Assembly: GCA_016287075.1 (NCBI GenBank)
Contig: JAEEVC010000006.1
Coordinates: 1-64,000, forward strand
Source of the DNA: Bacteroidales bacterium
GTDB taxonomy: Bacteria > Bacteroidota > Bacteroidia > Bacteroidales > UBA932
Length of the DNA stretch: 64,000 nt
Reading direction: 5' to 3'
Part shown: piece by piece, positions 53,144-61,071 of the stretch
Numbering within the stretch: the first letter of the stretch is position 1
How the letters are laid out: each line of letters opens with the position of its first letter
The notes under the pieces: model-generated
What the model saw: only the letters and a program-made list of their open reading frames with translations
What the model was told of the DNA's origin: nothing
Databases searched by the model: none
Program-made: the position numbers and the translations under genes

Positions 53144-54829
53144 ATGAAAATGAAAAACCGATTCTTTGCGGCCGTGATGGTCGCTTGTACATTCTGCGGA
53201 TGCCAGGAACGGGAAAAGGAAGCGCCCGCCGCCCCCGAGCGGACCGTCCGTTTCCACGTCCGCTCCATCGAGACGAAAAGCGCCTTCGGCACGCCCGACG
53301 GAAACACCTATCCGACTTTCTGGACGGACAGTGACAAGTCCGTCGGCATTTCCCTCAACTTCGGCGCCGCCCAAAAGGCCGCCATCACCCCGTCCGAAGA
53401 CTACCGGAGCGCCGCTTTCGAGGCCGTTTTCGCCCCGGGAGGCGACGCCCCCTATACCTTTTATGCCATCAGCCCCGCCACGGCCGCCGCGACGATGAGC
53501 CCGAGCCGGCACGGATGGACCGTTTCCATACCCACCACGCAGACGCCCCTCGCGGGCTCGGTGGAGGAATCGTCCCAGATCCTCGTGGCTGCGAGTGCGG
53601 AATCGGCGGAATTCCCGGAGGAAACCGACCTGTCCTTCCACCACCTGACCGCCTACGGCCGCGTCCGCCTCAGCGGAGCCGGATCCCTCCGCATCAACAA
53701 GGTGGACTTCGTCTTCGGCACGCCTGTCGTGGGAGAATGGTACTACGCCTGCGCCGACGGGAGCATGACCCCGAAGGCGGCTTCCAGCACCATCACCGTC
53801 CTGACCGACGGGACGGGCGACATCTGGTTCGCCTGCGCACCGGCCGACCTGTCCGGCACCGTCCTGAAGGTCATTGCCTACACGGATGAGAACAAGGCCT
53901 ACACCAAGACGGTCACCTTCCCCGCCGGGCGGCAGCTCGCCTCCGGCCGGATCGCCTCTTTCACCGTCGACATGGCCGATGCCGTGCAGGAAAGCGTCCC
54001 GGTCTATGCCTGGCGGCTCCTGGAGGATGCGGGCGCCCTCGCCGTGGGTGACCGGATCGTCATCACCAACAAGGACGGCGACTATGCCGTCAGCACCACC
54101 CAGAACACGCACAACCGGGGGGCAGCCGCCGTCACGGTCGAGGACGGTATCCTCGCCGAGCCCGCTTCCAACGTGGAAATCCTCACGCTCAAAGCCGGGT
54201 CGTCCAATGGATTCTTCGCCCTGAGAACCCGAGGCGGCATGTACCTGGCGGCGACCAGCACTTCCAACAAGAACTACCTCCATTCCAATACCTCCGTGGA
54301 CGACTACGCCAGCTGGACCATCAGCGTCAGCAGCGGCATCGCAAGCATCGTAGCCCGGAGCGGTTCCCGGAACAAACTGCTGTTCAATCCCAACAACGGT
54401 TCCCCGATTTTCTCCTGCTACAGGTCATTGACCACTCAGACCCGCAACGTCCGGGTTTTCCGGTATGCCTCCGACGTGGAAGAGGCCGGTGCGCCGGTCG
54501 TCGAGGACCCGCTCCTCGACAAGGAGGAATACGGCGCTTATCTCAACGGAACCGATTATGTCTTCGATGCGGCCAGGGACCAGATCCGCCGTACCTACGG
54601 GACAGACACCCAGTCCTTTACCATCCTCACCCCGGACAAGACGGCCCTGGAAGTCAGCGGCATCCCCATCGACATCCGGCAGGGTTCCTCCTTCACTGTC
54701 AAAGCCCTGCGGACCGTCGGGAAGGTGGAGTACCTCAACAAGAGCTTCAGTGTCACCGTCCTCCGGGAAAGCGGCCCCCGCTTCTGGCTGAGCGACGGAA
54801 AAGGCAATGGTTTCATCATCAAGAAGTAG
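53144..54829 (+). CDS. Lipoprotein with fimbrillin-like N-terminus and a surface repeat domain
   Basis: A 561-residue exported protein with a signal ending CTFCGCQ (probable lipid Cys at 18 or 20; not a perfect lipobox). Residues about 30-285 (VRFHVRSIETKSAFGT ... FWTDSD, YTFYAISPAT) resemble the fimbrillin-like folds of Bacteroidota surface lipoproteins. Residues about 290-445 (LAVGDRIVITNKDGDYAVST, NKNYLHSNTS, FACY-like FSCYRS) resemble a domain often found next to secreted nucleases and peptidases in this phylum. A BACON-like stretch near the end is possible. No catalytic motif is seen. It starts 11 bases after rpoN. I do not recognise a named family for the whole protein. Confidence 0.7.
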   Translation: MKMKNRFFAAVMVACTFCGCQEREKEAPAAPERTVRFHVRSIETKSAFGTPDGNTYPTFWTDSDKSVGISLNFGAAQKAAITPSEDYRSAAFEAVFAPGGDAPYTFYAISPATAAATMSPSRHGWTVSIPTTQTPLAGSVEESSQILVAASAESAEFPEETDLSFHHLTAYGRVRLSGAGSLRINKVDFVFGTPVVGEWYYACADGSMTPKAASSTITVLTDGTGDIWFACAPADLSGTVLKVIAYTDENKAYTKTVTFPAGRQLASGRIASFTVDMADAVQESVPVYAWRLLEDAGALAVGDRIVITNKDGDYAVSTTQNTHNRGAAAVTVEDGILAEPASNVEILTLKAGSSNGFFALRTRGGMYLAATSTSNKNYLHSNTSVDDYASWTISVSSGIASIVARSGSRNKLLFNPNNGSPIFSCYRSLTTQTRNVRVFRYASDVEEAGAPVVEDPLLDKEEYGAYLNGTDYVFDAARDQIRRTYGTDTQSFTILTPDKTALEVSGIPIDIRQGSSFTVKALRTVGKVEYLNKSFSVTVLRESGPRFWLSDGKGNGFIIKK

Positions 54830-54835
54830 TTGGAA

Positions 54836-56644
54836 ATGAACACGAAATATCTTCTCGTCAGCATACTGGCCGCCGGGCTCTGCCTTGGCGCAGCCGCCAT
54901 CCCCGCCCGGCGTGAGGCCGTACCTTACGTCCTTCCGGACGGGACGACCATCCTCATCCGGAACCACGGCGACGAATTCTGCCACTATACCACCGACCTC
55001 GACGGAAACGTCATCGAACTCGGCAGCGACGGATTCTTCCATCCCGGGAAGCGGCCGTCCAAGCCGGAGCGGATGCTCTCCGCCGCGCGCCGGCGCGCAG
55101 CCGCGCAGGAAAGGAAAAAGACGCGTACGCGCGCGGAAGCCGATGATTTCCCGATGACCCACGGGGCGCGCCGCATCCCCGTCCTGCTGGTCAATTTCAG
55201 CGACAAGAGCTTCATCATCGACAATCCCCGGGAGTCTTTCGACAACCTGCTCAACCAGGAGGGCTATTCCGCCCACGGGGGGACCGGTTCGGTCCGGGAT
55301 TTCTACCTGGACAACTCGCACGGGGCCTTCGATCCCAGTTTCGACGTGTACGGCCCTTTTACCCTGCCCGGCAAAATGTCCACGTATGGCCCGAACGATG
55401 ATGCCGCGCTCGCCATCTTCCAGGCGGCGACCGGTTTGGACGACGAGATTGACTTCAGCCGGTATGACTCCGACGGCGACGGCAATGTGGATATGCTCCT
55501 GCTTTATTACGCCGGACTCAACCAGGCCTCCAACTCCTTCAACAACAACCTGATCTGGCCCCACCAGTGGCTGATGGACTACAGCGACAATTCGGAGGTG
55601 GCCGGCAACCGTTTCGACGGCGTCCACATTTCCAAGTACTTCTGCACCTCGGAACTGAAAGGGAGCAGCGCCACCAACAAGAACAACATGGACGGGATCG
55701 GCACGACCTGCCATGAATTCGCCCATTCGCTGGGTCTCCCCGATTTCTATGACACGGACTACGACGAGGCCAATGACGAGGCGGGAGCGGTGTATGCCTT
55801 CTCGACCATGTGCGACGGCGCCTACAACAACGACGGCTGCACCCCGCCCTGGTTCACCATCGAGGAACGGATGATGCTCGGCTGGGCCGATGCGCCGGCG
55901 TTCCTTCCCGAAAGCGGGGATGTCACCCTGGGGCCGGTCTCGGACGACATGGCCTACAGGAGCGCGACCACGATGGAAAACGAGTATTTCGTTTACGAGT
56001 GCCGCGACGGGAAGGGCTGGGACGCCCCGCTTCCGACGGGCCTGGTCGTCTATCATGTCGACAAGTCCGACCGGACCATCCAGATCAGCGTCCCCAACGA
56101 CTGGAGCGGGTATTACTCCGTCAACATCACGCCGGCGGAACTCTGGAGCGACTGGGAGAGCTACAACTGCATCAATGAAAATGCCGCCCACCCCTGCTAT
56201 TACGTGATTCCTTCCACGGACCAGACCCGGCTCGAAATCAGCTGGGACCTGAGCGGTTCGCCCGAAAAGATCATCTTCCCGGGGTCCGGGAATACCACCG
56301 AATACACGCCGAAGGACTGGAACGGGACCGACGCCCCCTTCACGCTGGAGAACATCCGCTTCGACGGAGAGCGCGTCCGCTTTACCCTTCCGTTCTATGA
56401 CCTAGCCTATTTCGGCCACAACAGCATCGATGCGCCCGCCACCTGTGCGCCGGGAGCCGAACTGGCCCTGCGCCTGCTCGAATCGGAGCGGCGTCCCGTG
56501 AGCGCCGTTGCCTGGTACCTCGATGACGAACCCGTCAGCCTGACCTCCATCGTCCTGACGGAAGGGACCCATCTCCTCGAAACGCGCGTCACCCTTGCCG
56601 ACGGCCGGAAAGAGATCCTGGAAAAGACCATTCATGTCGAATAA
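54836..56644 (+). CDS. M6 family secreted metalloprotease
   Basis: A 602-residue exported zinc protease. After the signal (MNTKYLLVSILAAGLCLGAAA) a propeptide-like part runs to about 110, with a conserved DGTTILIRNHGDEFCHYTTDLDG segment. The catalytic domain holds H293-E-F-A-H297 in CHEFAHSLGLPDFYDTDYD, the M6 (immune inhibitor A-like) pattern with the downstream Asp. DSDGDGNVDMLLLYYAG is also typical. The C-terminal about 120 residues look like a beta-sandwich. It lies between two secreted lipoprotein genes, 6 and 22 bases away, so the three are probably co-expressed. Confidence 0.92.
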   Translation: MNTKYLLVSILAAGLCLGAAAIPARREAVPYVLPDGTTILIRNHGDEFCHYTTDLDGNVIELGSDGFFHPGKRPSKPERMLSAARRRAAAQERKKTRTRAEADDFPMTHGARRIPVLLVNFSDKSFIIDNPRESFDNLLNQEGYSAHGGTGSVRDFYLDNSHGAFDPSFDVYGPFTLPGKMSTYGPNDDAALAIFQAATGLDDEIDFSRYDSDGDGNVDMLLLYYAGLNQASNSFNNNLIWPHQWLMDYSDNSEVAGNRFDGVHISKYFCTSELKGSSATNKNNMDGIGTTCHEFAHSLGLPDFYDTDYDEANDEAGAVYAFSTMCDGAYNNDGCTPPWFTIEERMMLGWADAPAFLPESGDVTLGPVSDDMAYRSATTMENEYFVYECRDGKGWDAPLPTGLVVYHVDKSDRTIQISVPNDWSGYYSVNITPAELWSDWESYNCINENAAHPCYYVIPSTDQTRLEISWDLSGSPEKIIFPGSGNTTEYTPKDWNGTDAPFTLENIRFDGERVRFTLPFYDLAYFGHNSIDAPATCAPGAELALRLLESERRPVSAVAWYLDDEPVSLTSIVLTEGTHLLETRVTLADGRKEILEKTIHVE

Positions 56645-56666
56645 TTCCTGATAAACAGCCATTGCT

Positions 56667-57698
56667 ATGAAAAAAGCTCCGTTGATTGCCTTGTTCTTCG
56701 CAGCGGCCCTCATGATGCTGTCCGGCTGCGGAAAGATAACACCGGACCGGCCCATTCCGCAGCCCAAGGATCCGGAACCGGAAAAGCCGGAAGATCCGAA
56801 AGTGCCGGAAGAGCCTGCCGGGTCGGATTTCATCGATGTGGAAACCGCATTCAAGCAGATGCACCTGGTCAGTTTCGTCCAGTCCTGCAACCACTATTCG
56901 CCCCACAGCGGGGTGGATGTGACCGAATTCCGCTACAATGATTACGTGGCGAACCCCCAGGCCGTATTCGTCATGCAGGTCGATCTCTCCGACGAGACCG
57001 TCAGCATGACCAACACCGTTCCGGGCGATGCCAAGACCAGCTTCAACGCCGGCCGCGAAACGCTCACCGGCCAGTTCAAGCGCATCGACATGGCGACCCA
57101 CTGGGTCATCGGCGGGACCAACACGGATTTCTTCGCAATGGACGGCTCCAGTCCCGGCACGCCCCAAGGCGCCTTCTGGCACAACGGGAACTGCCTGAAA
57201 AACACGTTCAATTCCCAGGCGACCCGCCCCCGCTGCTTCGTGTACTGGGGTGACGACGAGCAGGTTCATATGGCCAAGAGCGCCGAGTATTCCACGGTCA
57301 AGGATCGCGGCGGCTTCCGGGAGCTGTTCAGCGGCGGCCAGTTCCTCGTCGAGAACGGCAAGGCGACGAACTATGTGGAAGACAGCGTCTATGGCGTCCA
57401 TCCCCGGACCATGTTCGGGGTCTGCAAGGACAACCGGCACGTCGTCCTCGTCGTCATCGACGGGCGGAACGAAACCCTTGCCATCGGCATGAACTATCCG
57501 GACATGCAGAAGATCCTCCTCGCGCTCGGCTGCGAGACCGCCTTCAACATCGACGGCGGCGGCTCATCGACTTTCGTCGTCCGCAACGAGAACTTCTCCG
57601 GCTATGGCCAGAGCGCCAGTTTCTCCGTCCGCAACAAGCCATCCGACGGCTCCCAGCGGAAAATCGGCCCCGGCCTCGCCATCGTCGCCTCCGATTGA
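56667..57698 (+). CDS. Phosphodiester glycosidase (NAGPA-domain) lipoprotein
   Basis: A 343-residue lipoprotein (lipobox LSGC, Cys21) with a Pro/Glu/Lys-rich spacer (about 27-50) that should hold the domain off the membrane. The NAGPA-type domain shows HPRTMFGVCKDNRHVVLVVIDGR and the C-terminal signature CETAFNIDGGGSSTFVV, where FNIDGGGSST is the family hallmark. Relatives remove GlcNAc from phosphodiester-linked glycans or are uncharacterised exopolysaccharide proteins. It is last in the secreted-protein group, ahead of direct repeats. Confidence 0.88.
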   Translation: MKKAPLIALFFAAALMMLSGCGKITPDRPIPQPKDPEPEKPEDPKVPEEPAGSDFIDVETAFKQMHLVSFVQSCNHYSPHSGVDVTEFRYNDYVANPQAVFVMQVDLSDETVSMTNTVPGDAKTSFNAGRETLTGQFKRIDMATHWVIGGTNTDFFAMDGSSPGTPQGAFWHNGNCLKNTFNSQATRPRCFVYWGDDEQVHMAKSAEYSTVKDRGGFRELFSGGQFLVENGKATNYVEDSVYGVHPRTMFGVCKDNRHVVLVVIDGRNETLAIGMNYPDMQKILLALGCETAFNIDGGGSSTFVVRNENFSGYGQSASFSVRNKPSDGSQRKIGPGLAIVASD

Positions 57699-57700
57699 TT

Positions 57701-57890
57701 CCCCTCAATCATCCAGGTACAAAGATAACACCTGGAAAAACTGCCATCGAAGTGACAGTCAAGGAAAACTGTTCCTTCGGAATTCGGAGGCGTCGCCGAC
57801 CGGGGGAGCTTGAGGGGTCCTCCCCTCAATCATCCAGGTACAAAGATAACACGTGGAAAAACCCGTATCGAAGTGACAGTCAAGGAAAAC
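57701..57890. repeat. Pair of 69-base direct repeats carrying a promoter-like core
   Basis: 57701-57769 and 57822-57890 (period 121) are near-identical, differing by a handful of bases. Each contains CAAAGATA, which on the minus strand is a TATCTTTG box (57720-57727 and 57841-57848). The box is centred in the inverted pair CCAGGT/ACCTGG in copy 1; copy 2 has one mismatch. Between them TTGAGGGG-TCCT-CCCCTCAA (57810-57829) is a perfect hairpin. The 14-mer GTGTTATCTTTGTA recurs in inverted orientation at 57917-57930 as the promoter of the next gene. Confidence 0.85.
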
Positions 57891-57895
57891 TTTTA

Positions 57896-57927
57896 TTTGG
57901 AAGTTTAGCCTTGATGTGTTATCTTTG
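57896..57927 (+). promoter_or_regulatory. Promoter of the phosphoribosyltransferase-codB operon
   Basis: TTTG (57896-57899), a 20-base gap and TATCTTTG (57920-57927) fully match the Bacteroidota consensus. Transcription should start about 57932, at the foot of a hairpin. Confidence 0.78.
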
Positions 57928-57930
57928 TAT

Positions 57931-57963
57931 CCCGGTTAAGTTGTGATTTAATCGGGATTTTTT
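57931..57963 (+). promoter_or_regulatory. Terminator-like hairpin filling the 5'UTR
   Basis: CCCGGTTAA (57931-57939) pairs with TTAATCGGG (57948-57956) with one G-U, leaving an 8-base loop. It is followed by A and six Ts that run straight into the ATG at 57964. As the stem begins at about +1, it could be an attenuator, an initiation-region pause, or a translation-blocking or 5'-protecting hairpin. Confidence 0.65.
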
Positions 57964-59052
57964 ATGTCCAACCGTCTGCAAGACGCCAGCCTGCGTTTTC
58001 TCGGGCTGAACGAAGGAACGGGCCTGTACGGATTGTACGGCACGGAATACACCAACCACTATTACCTTTTGAGCGGGCCGGGGACCCGTCGCCTGATGGC
58101 TTTCCCCGAAGTCGTCGGCTACGAGTCCTATCTCGCTACGCTGCCCGCCACCATCGCCGCCCTCCGCCACCTATTTCCTTCCGGCCAGGGCGGCGATGTC
58201 GATATACTCACCATCCTCCGCGGCGGCCTGAACTACCCGGTCGAGGAGGCCTGCCACCGCTGCGGGATCCGGGTTCGGGACATCCATTTCGTTTCCTGCG
58301 AACGGACCATCGAGAACCACGTCATCACGGGCCTCGACATCAAATACGAGAAACTGCGCGTCACCCGGGACCGGACCCTCGTCATCGGGGACATCATCGC
58401 GACCGGCGATACGCTCCGGCTCTGCCTCGGACAGGTCGTGGACCGTTTCCGCCGGCGGGGCGGCAGCCTGCGGAAGATCATCTTCTTCACCGTCGGCGGG
58501 ACCCGCGCCATCGACCTGATGGAGGAAATGACCGCCGAGATCCGGAAGCTTTTCCCTGAATTCGAAGGATTCGACTGCTTCTTCTACGAAGGCATTTTCA
58601 GCGTGTACGAGGACCCCGGCGCATCGGGCATCAACGTCCCGGACATCGACTTCGGCTGGAAGGGCGGGGCCGTCACCCCGGGATTCCGCCGCTTCGTCAT
58701 CGACCATCCCTATTCCCTGCTGGAGAAATGCATCATCTACGACGGCGGCGCACGCCGCTACGAGATTCCCGTCCATTTCCACGAAGTGCTCGAATACTGG
58801 GAAGGGGTCTGGGGCCGCGCAGACCGGATCGACCCGGTCCGGCTGGTGGGAGAGAAGCTCGGTTACGACCGCCCGGTCACCTATGATGAGTGGCTGAAAA
58901 TCACGCATTTCCAGGACTTGCAGGAGGTTGGGCTCCCCGCCCTCTGGGCCGACGAGCGGGACCTGCTCGTCCATGCCGACGCCCTCTCGCTCGAAGCCAT
59001 CGCGCTGCAGCGCATCGAAGCCATCAACACAATCCTACAGCAATATGAGTAA
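57964..59052 (+). CDS. Type I phosphoribosyltransferase-like protein of unknown specificity
   Basis: A 362-residue cytosolic protein. The PRPP-binding loop LVIGDIIATGDT (about 139-150) and ILRGGLNYPVEEA, a second PRTase segment, are clear. Downstream, KIIFFTVGG and the last about 190 residues (FFYEGIFSVYEDPG, DIDFGWKGGAVTPGFRRF, HFHEVLEYWEGVWGRAD) match nothing I recognise. It is longer than common base phosphoribosyltransferases (about 180-230 residues), so the C-terminal half is an extra domain. It overlaps the CodB-type permease gene by 8 bases, which implies action on an imported base or its product. Which base is unknown. Confidence 0.75.
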   Translation: MSNRLQDASLRFLGLNEGTGLYGLYGTEYTNHYYLLSGPGTRRLMAFPEVVGYESYLATLPATIAALRHLFPSGQGGDVDILTILRGGLNYPVEEACHRCGIRVRDIHFVSCERTIENHVITGLDIKYEKLRVTRDRTLVIGDIIATGDTLRLCLGQVVDRFRRRGGSLRKIIFFTVGGTRAIDLMEEMTAEIRKLFPEFEGFDCFFYEGIFSVYEDPGASGINVPDIDFGWKGGAVTPGFRRFVIDHPYSLLEKCIIYDGGARRYEIPVHFHEVLEYWEGVWGRADRIDPVRLVGEKLGYDRPVTYDEWLKITHFQDLQEVGLPALWADERDLLVHADALSLEAIALQRIEAINTILQQYE

Positions 59053-60301
59053 AAAGCAGATGACCGATGTCGATTTCACGACATCCCCGGTGGACCGCGC
59101 CGGAAGGAAGAGCAACCTGAGTATGTTCATGGTGATGCTCGGATTCACCTTCTTCTCCGCCAGCATGTGGGTCGGGCAGAACCTTGCCGCCGGACTCACC
59201 TGGTGGGACTTCGTATGGGCCCTGCTGCTCGGCGGCCTCATCCTCGCCGCCTACACGGGCGCACTCGGCTGGATCGGCGCAGAGAGCGGCCTGTCGCTTG
59301 ACCTGCTCTCCCGCAAGAGCTTCGGCACGAAGGGCAGCTACCTCCCCAGCGCGATGATCAGTTTCACCCAGATCGGCTGGTTCGGCGTCGGCCTCGCGAT
59401 GTTCGCGATCCCGGTGGCGAAAGAACTGATGGGCCTGGACGTCACGCCCGACCACATGCCCTGGCAGGGCTACCTGATGGTCGCGATCGCCGGCGTCCTG
59501 ATGACCGCCAGCGCCTATTTCGGCATCAAGAGCCTCACGATCATCAGCTACATCGCCGTTCCGGCCGTCGCCATCCTCGGCACCGTCGCCATGGTCATGG
59601 CCATCCAGCGGGGGGACATGGGCCTCATCGAGCAGTTCTCCGTCGGCAGCAAGTCGCTCGGGGTCATCGCGGGCGCGGGCCTGGTCATCGGCAGCTTCGT
59701 CTCGGGCGGCACGGCGACACCGAACTTCACGCGCTTCGCCAAGAGCGGGAAGGTCGGCCTCATCATCACGGTCATCGCCTTCTTCATCGGCAACAGCCTC
59801 ATGTTCCTGTTCGGCGCCGTCTCCAGCATCTATGCCGGCGGCAACGACATCTTCGAGGTCATGCTCAACCTCAACCTCTTCTACCTCGCCGTCCTCGTCC
59901 TCGGCCTGAACATCTGGACCACCAATGATAACGCCCTGTACACGGCCGGCCTCGGCCTCTCCAACATCTTCGGCCTGTCGAAGAAGGCGATGGTCCTGAT
60001 CTCCGGACTCATCGGCACCCTCGCCGCCGTCTGGCTCTACTGGAATTTCTGCGGCTGGCTGAATGTCCTCAACTGCACCCTGCCGCCCGTCGGTATCATC
60101 CTGATCATCCACTACTTCACGCACCGGAAGGCCTACCTCGACGGGACCGTGGAAGAGAAGAAGGTCAACTGGGGGGCGGTCATCGGCGTCATCGCGGGCG
60201 CCGTCGTCGCCAACCTCGTCCACTGGGGCATCCCGGCCATCAACGGCATGGTGGTCGCCACCCTCTGCTACCTGGCCGGCCAGCTGATCGGCAGGAAATA
60301 A
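59045..60301 (+). CDS. codB: Cytosine/purine permease (CodB-like, NCS1 family)
   Basis: A 418-residue membrane protein with 12 predicted spans. SASMWVGQNLAAGLTWWDF, SRKSFGTKGSYLPS, QIGWFGVGLAMFAIP, GSFVSGGTATPNFTRFAK and WTTNDNALYTAGLGLSNI are those of the CodB group of NCS1 transporters, which import cytosine or related bases with cations. Its ATG lies within the last codons of the phosphoribosyltransferase gene. No cytosine deaminase (codA) follows; the partner here is the phosphoribosyltransferase. The gene ends at a strong terminator. Confidence 0.9.
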   Translation: MSKKQMTDVDFTTSPVDRAGRKSNLSMFMVMLGFTFFSASMWVGQNLAAGLTWWDFVWALLLGGLILAAYTGALGWIGAESGLSLDLLSRKSFGTKGSYLPSAMISFTQIGWFGVGLAMFAIPVAKELMGLDVTPDHMPWQGYLMVAIAGVLMTASAYFGIKSLTIISYIAVPAVAILGTVAMVMAIQRGDMGLIEQFSVGSKSLGVIAGAGLVIGSFVSGGTATPNFTRFAKSGKVGLIITVIAFFIGNSLMFLFGAVSSIYAGGNDIFEVMLNLNLFYLAVLVLGLNIWTTNDNALYTAGLGLSNIFGLSKKAMVLISGLIGTLAAVWLYWNFCGWLNVLNCTLPPVGIILIIHYFTHRKAYLDGTVEEKKVNWGAVIGVIAGAVVANLVHWGIPAINGMVVATLCYLAGQLIGRK

Positions 60302-60326
60302 CGGCGCCGGGACAGCCTCCCGGAGA

Positions 60327-60440
60327 ACATTCAAATCGCAAGTAGCTAATTCAAAGGCGTTTACAAAAAATCGCCCCCGCAGTTTTGGGGGGGCGATTTT
60401 GTATAAATAACAGGCCCTCAGCTTTTTACGATTTGAATGT
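60327..60440. repeat. 114-base element with imperfect terminal inverted repeats
   Basis: ACATTCAAATCG (60327-60338) is inverted exactly at 60429-60440, and the similarity continues inward for about 11 more bases (about 19 of 23 match). The element encloses the terminator at 60367-60400. It may be a MITE-like remnant or simply a long-range RNA stem around the terminator. No flanking duplication was obvious. Confidence 0.5.
60367..60400 (+). terminator. Terminator after codB
   Basis: AAAATCGCCCCC (60367-60378) pairs with GGGGGCGATTTT (60389-60400), a perfect 12-bp stem with a T-rich 3' side. It separates codB from the dcw cluster. Confidence 0.88.
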
Positions 60441-60467
60441 GGTAAAAGTATGATTATCAAAGCATTA

Positions 60468-60533
60468 TGGAAGGCCGGGGTGGCTGTTGAAAAAATTGTG
60501 GAAAAATTTGTAAGATTATGGAATAAAATGGAA
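60468..60533 (+). promoter_or_regulatory. Phased TGGAA repeats upstream of mraZ (candidate MraZ boxes)
   Basis: TGGAA occurs at 60499, 60519 and 60529, with a degenerate TGTAA at 60509. That gives four boxes at exact 10-base steps, and one more TGGAA at 60468 (31 bases before). MraZ of E. coli binds direct TGGG-type repeats spaced 10 bases apart upstream of its own gene. The array ends 10 bases before the -7 box. Confidence 0.62.
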
Positions 60534-60542
60534 AATTTATCG

Positions 60543-60550
60543 TACCTTTG
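60543..60550 (+). promoter_or_regulatory. -7 box of the dcw cluster
   Basis: TACCTTTG lies 48 bases before the mraZ ATG. No TTG at -33; that position is occupied by the TGGAA array. Confidence 0.65.
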
Positions 60551-60598
60551 TACCCAAGCGTGAAAGAACTAAGTTAAACCCAGCAGAGACAACAGACA

Positions 60599-61060
60599 AT
60601 GACCCGATTCTTCGGCAAGACCACCGGCAAGGTAGACGACAAGGGACGCATCGTGTTCCCGGCCGTCTATCGTGACGCGATGGCCCGTGGCGGAGAATCC
60701 GATATGACCCTGATCATCAAGAAGAACGTCCAGGGGACCTGCCTCAACCTGTTCACCCTCGAAGAGTGGGTGCGCCGGTCCGACAAGATCCTCGACGGTC
60801 TCGACACCGAACTGAATTCCGAACACGCTGCTTTCTGGAGCACGTACAACGACGGCGTTTACACGATTGTCCCCGACGGGAAACTCGGCCGCCTGAACAT
60901 CCCTTCAGAATTGCTCGAACAGGTAGGTATAACGAAAGAAGTCGAGTTCGCGGGTGTCGGTTACAAGATCGAGATCTGGGCCAGGGAGAAACGGGCGGCC
61001 GGAATCCTTCCGGCAGATGTCTTCCAGGCGACCGCAGCAAGGCTTTCCGAAAAGAAGTAG
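60599..61060 (+). CDS. mraZ: Transcriptional regulator MraZ
   Basis: A 153-residue AbrB-like DNA-binding protein, first gene of the division and cell-wall cluster. It has two MraZ repeats: GKTTGKVDDKGRIVFPAVYRD (about 6-26) and DGKLGRLNIPSELLEQVGI (about 93-111). The GR-x-x-x-P cores contact DNA. In E. coli MraZ represses its own operon through repeated boxes; a similar phased array lies upstream here. The next gene, rsmH, follows after 11 bases. Confidence 0.95.
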   Translation: MTRFFGKTTGKVDDKGRIVFPAVYRDAMARGGESDMTLIIKKNVQGTCLNLFTLEEWVRRSDKILDGLDTELNSEHAAFWSTYNDGVYTIVPDGKLGRLNIPSELLEQVGITKEVEFAGVGYKIEIWAREKRAAGILPADVFQATAARLSEKK

Positions 61061-61071
61061 GGAGGGCCGCC

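Noticed and set aside
57964..59052. Calling the phosphoribosyltransferase a second upp, pyrE or hpt
   Set aside because: Only the PRPP loop is shared. The length and the C-terminal half fit none of these families, so no gene symbol is given.
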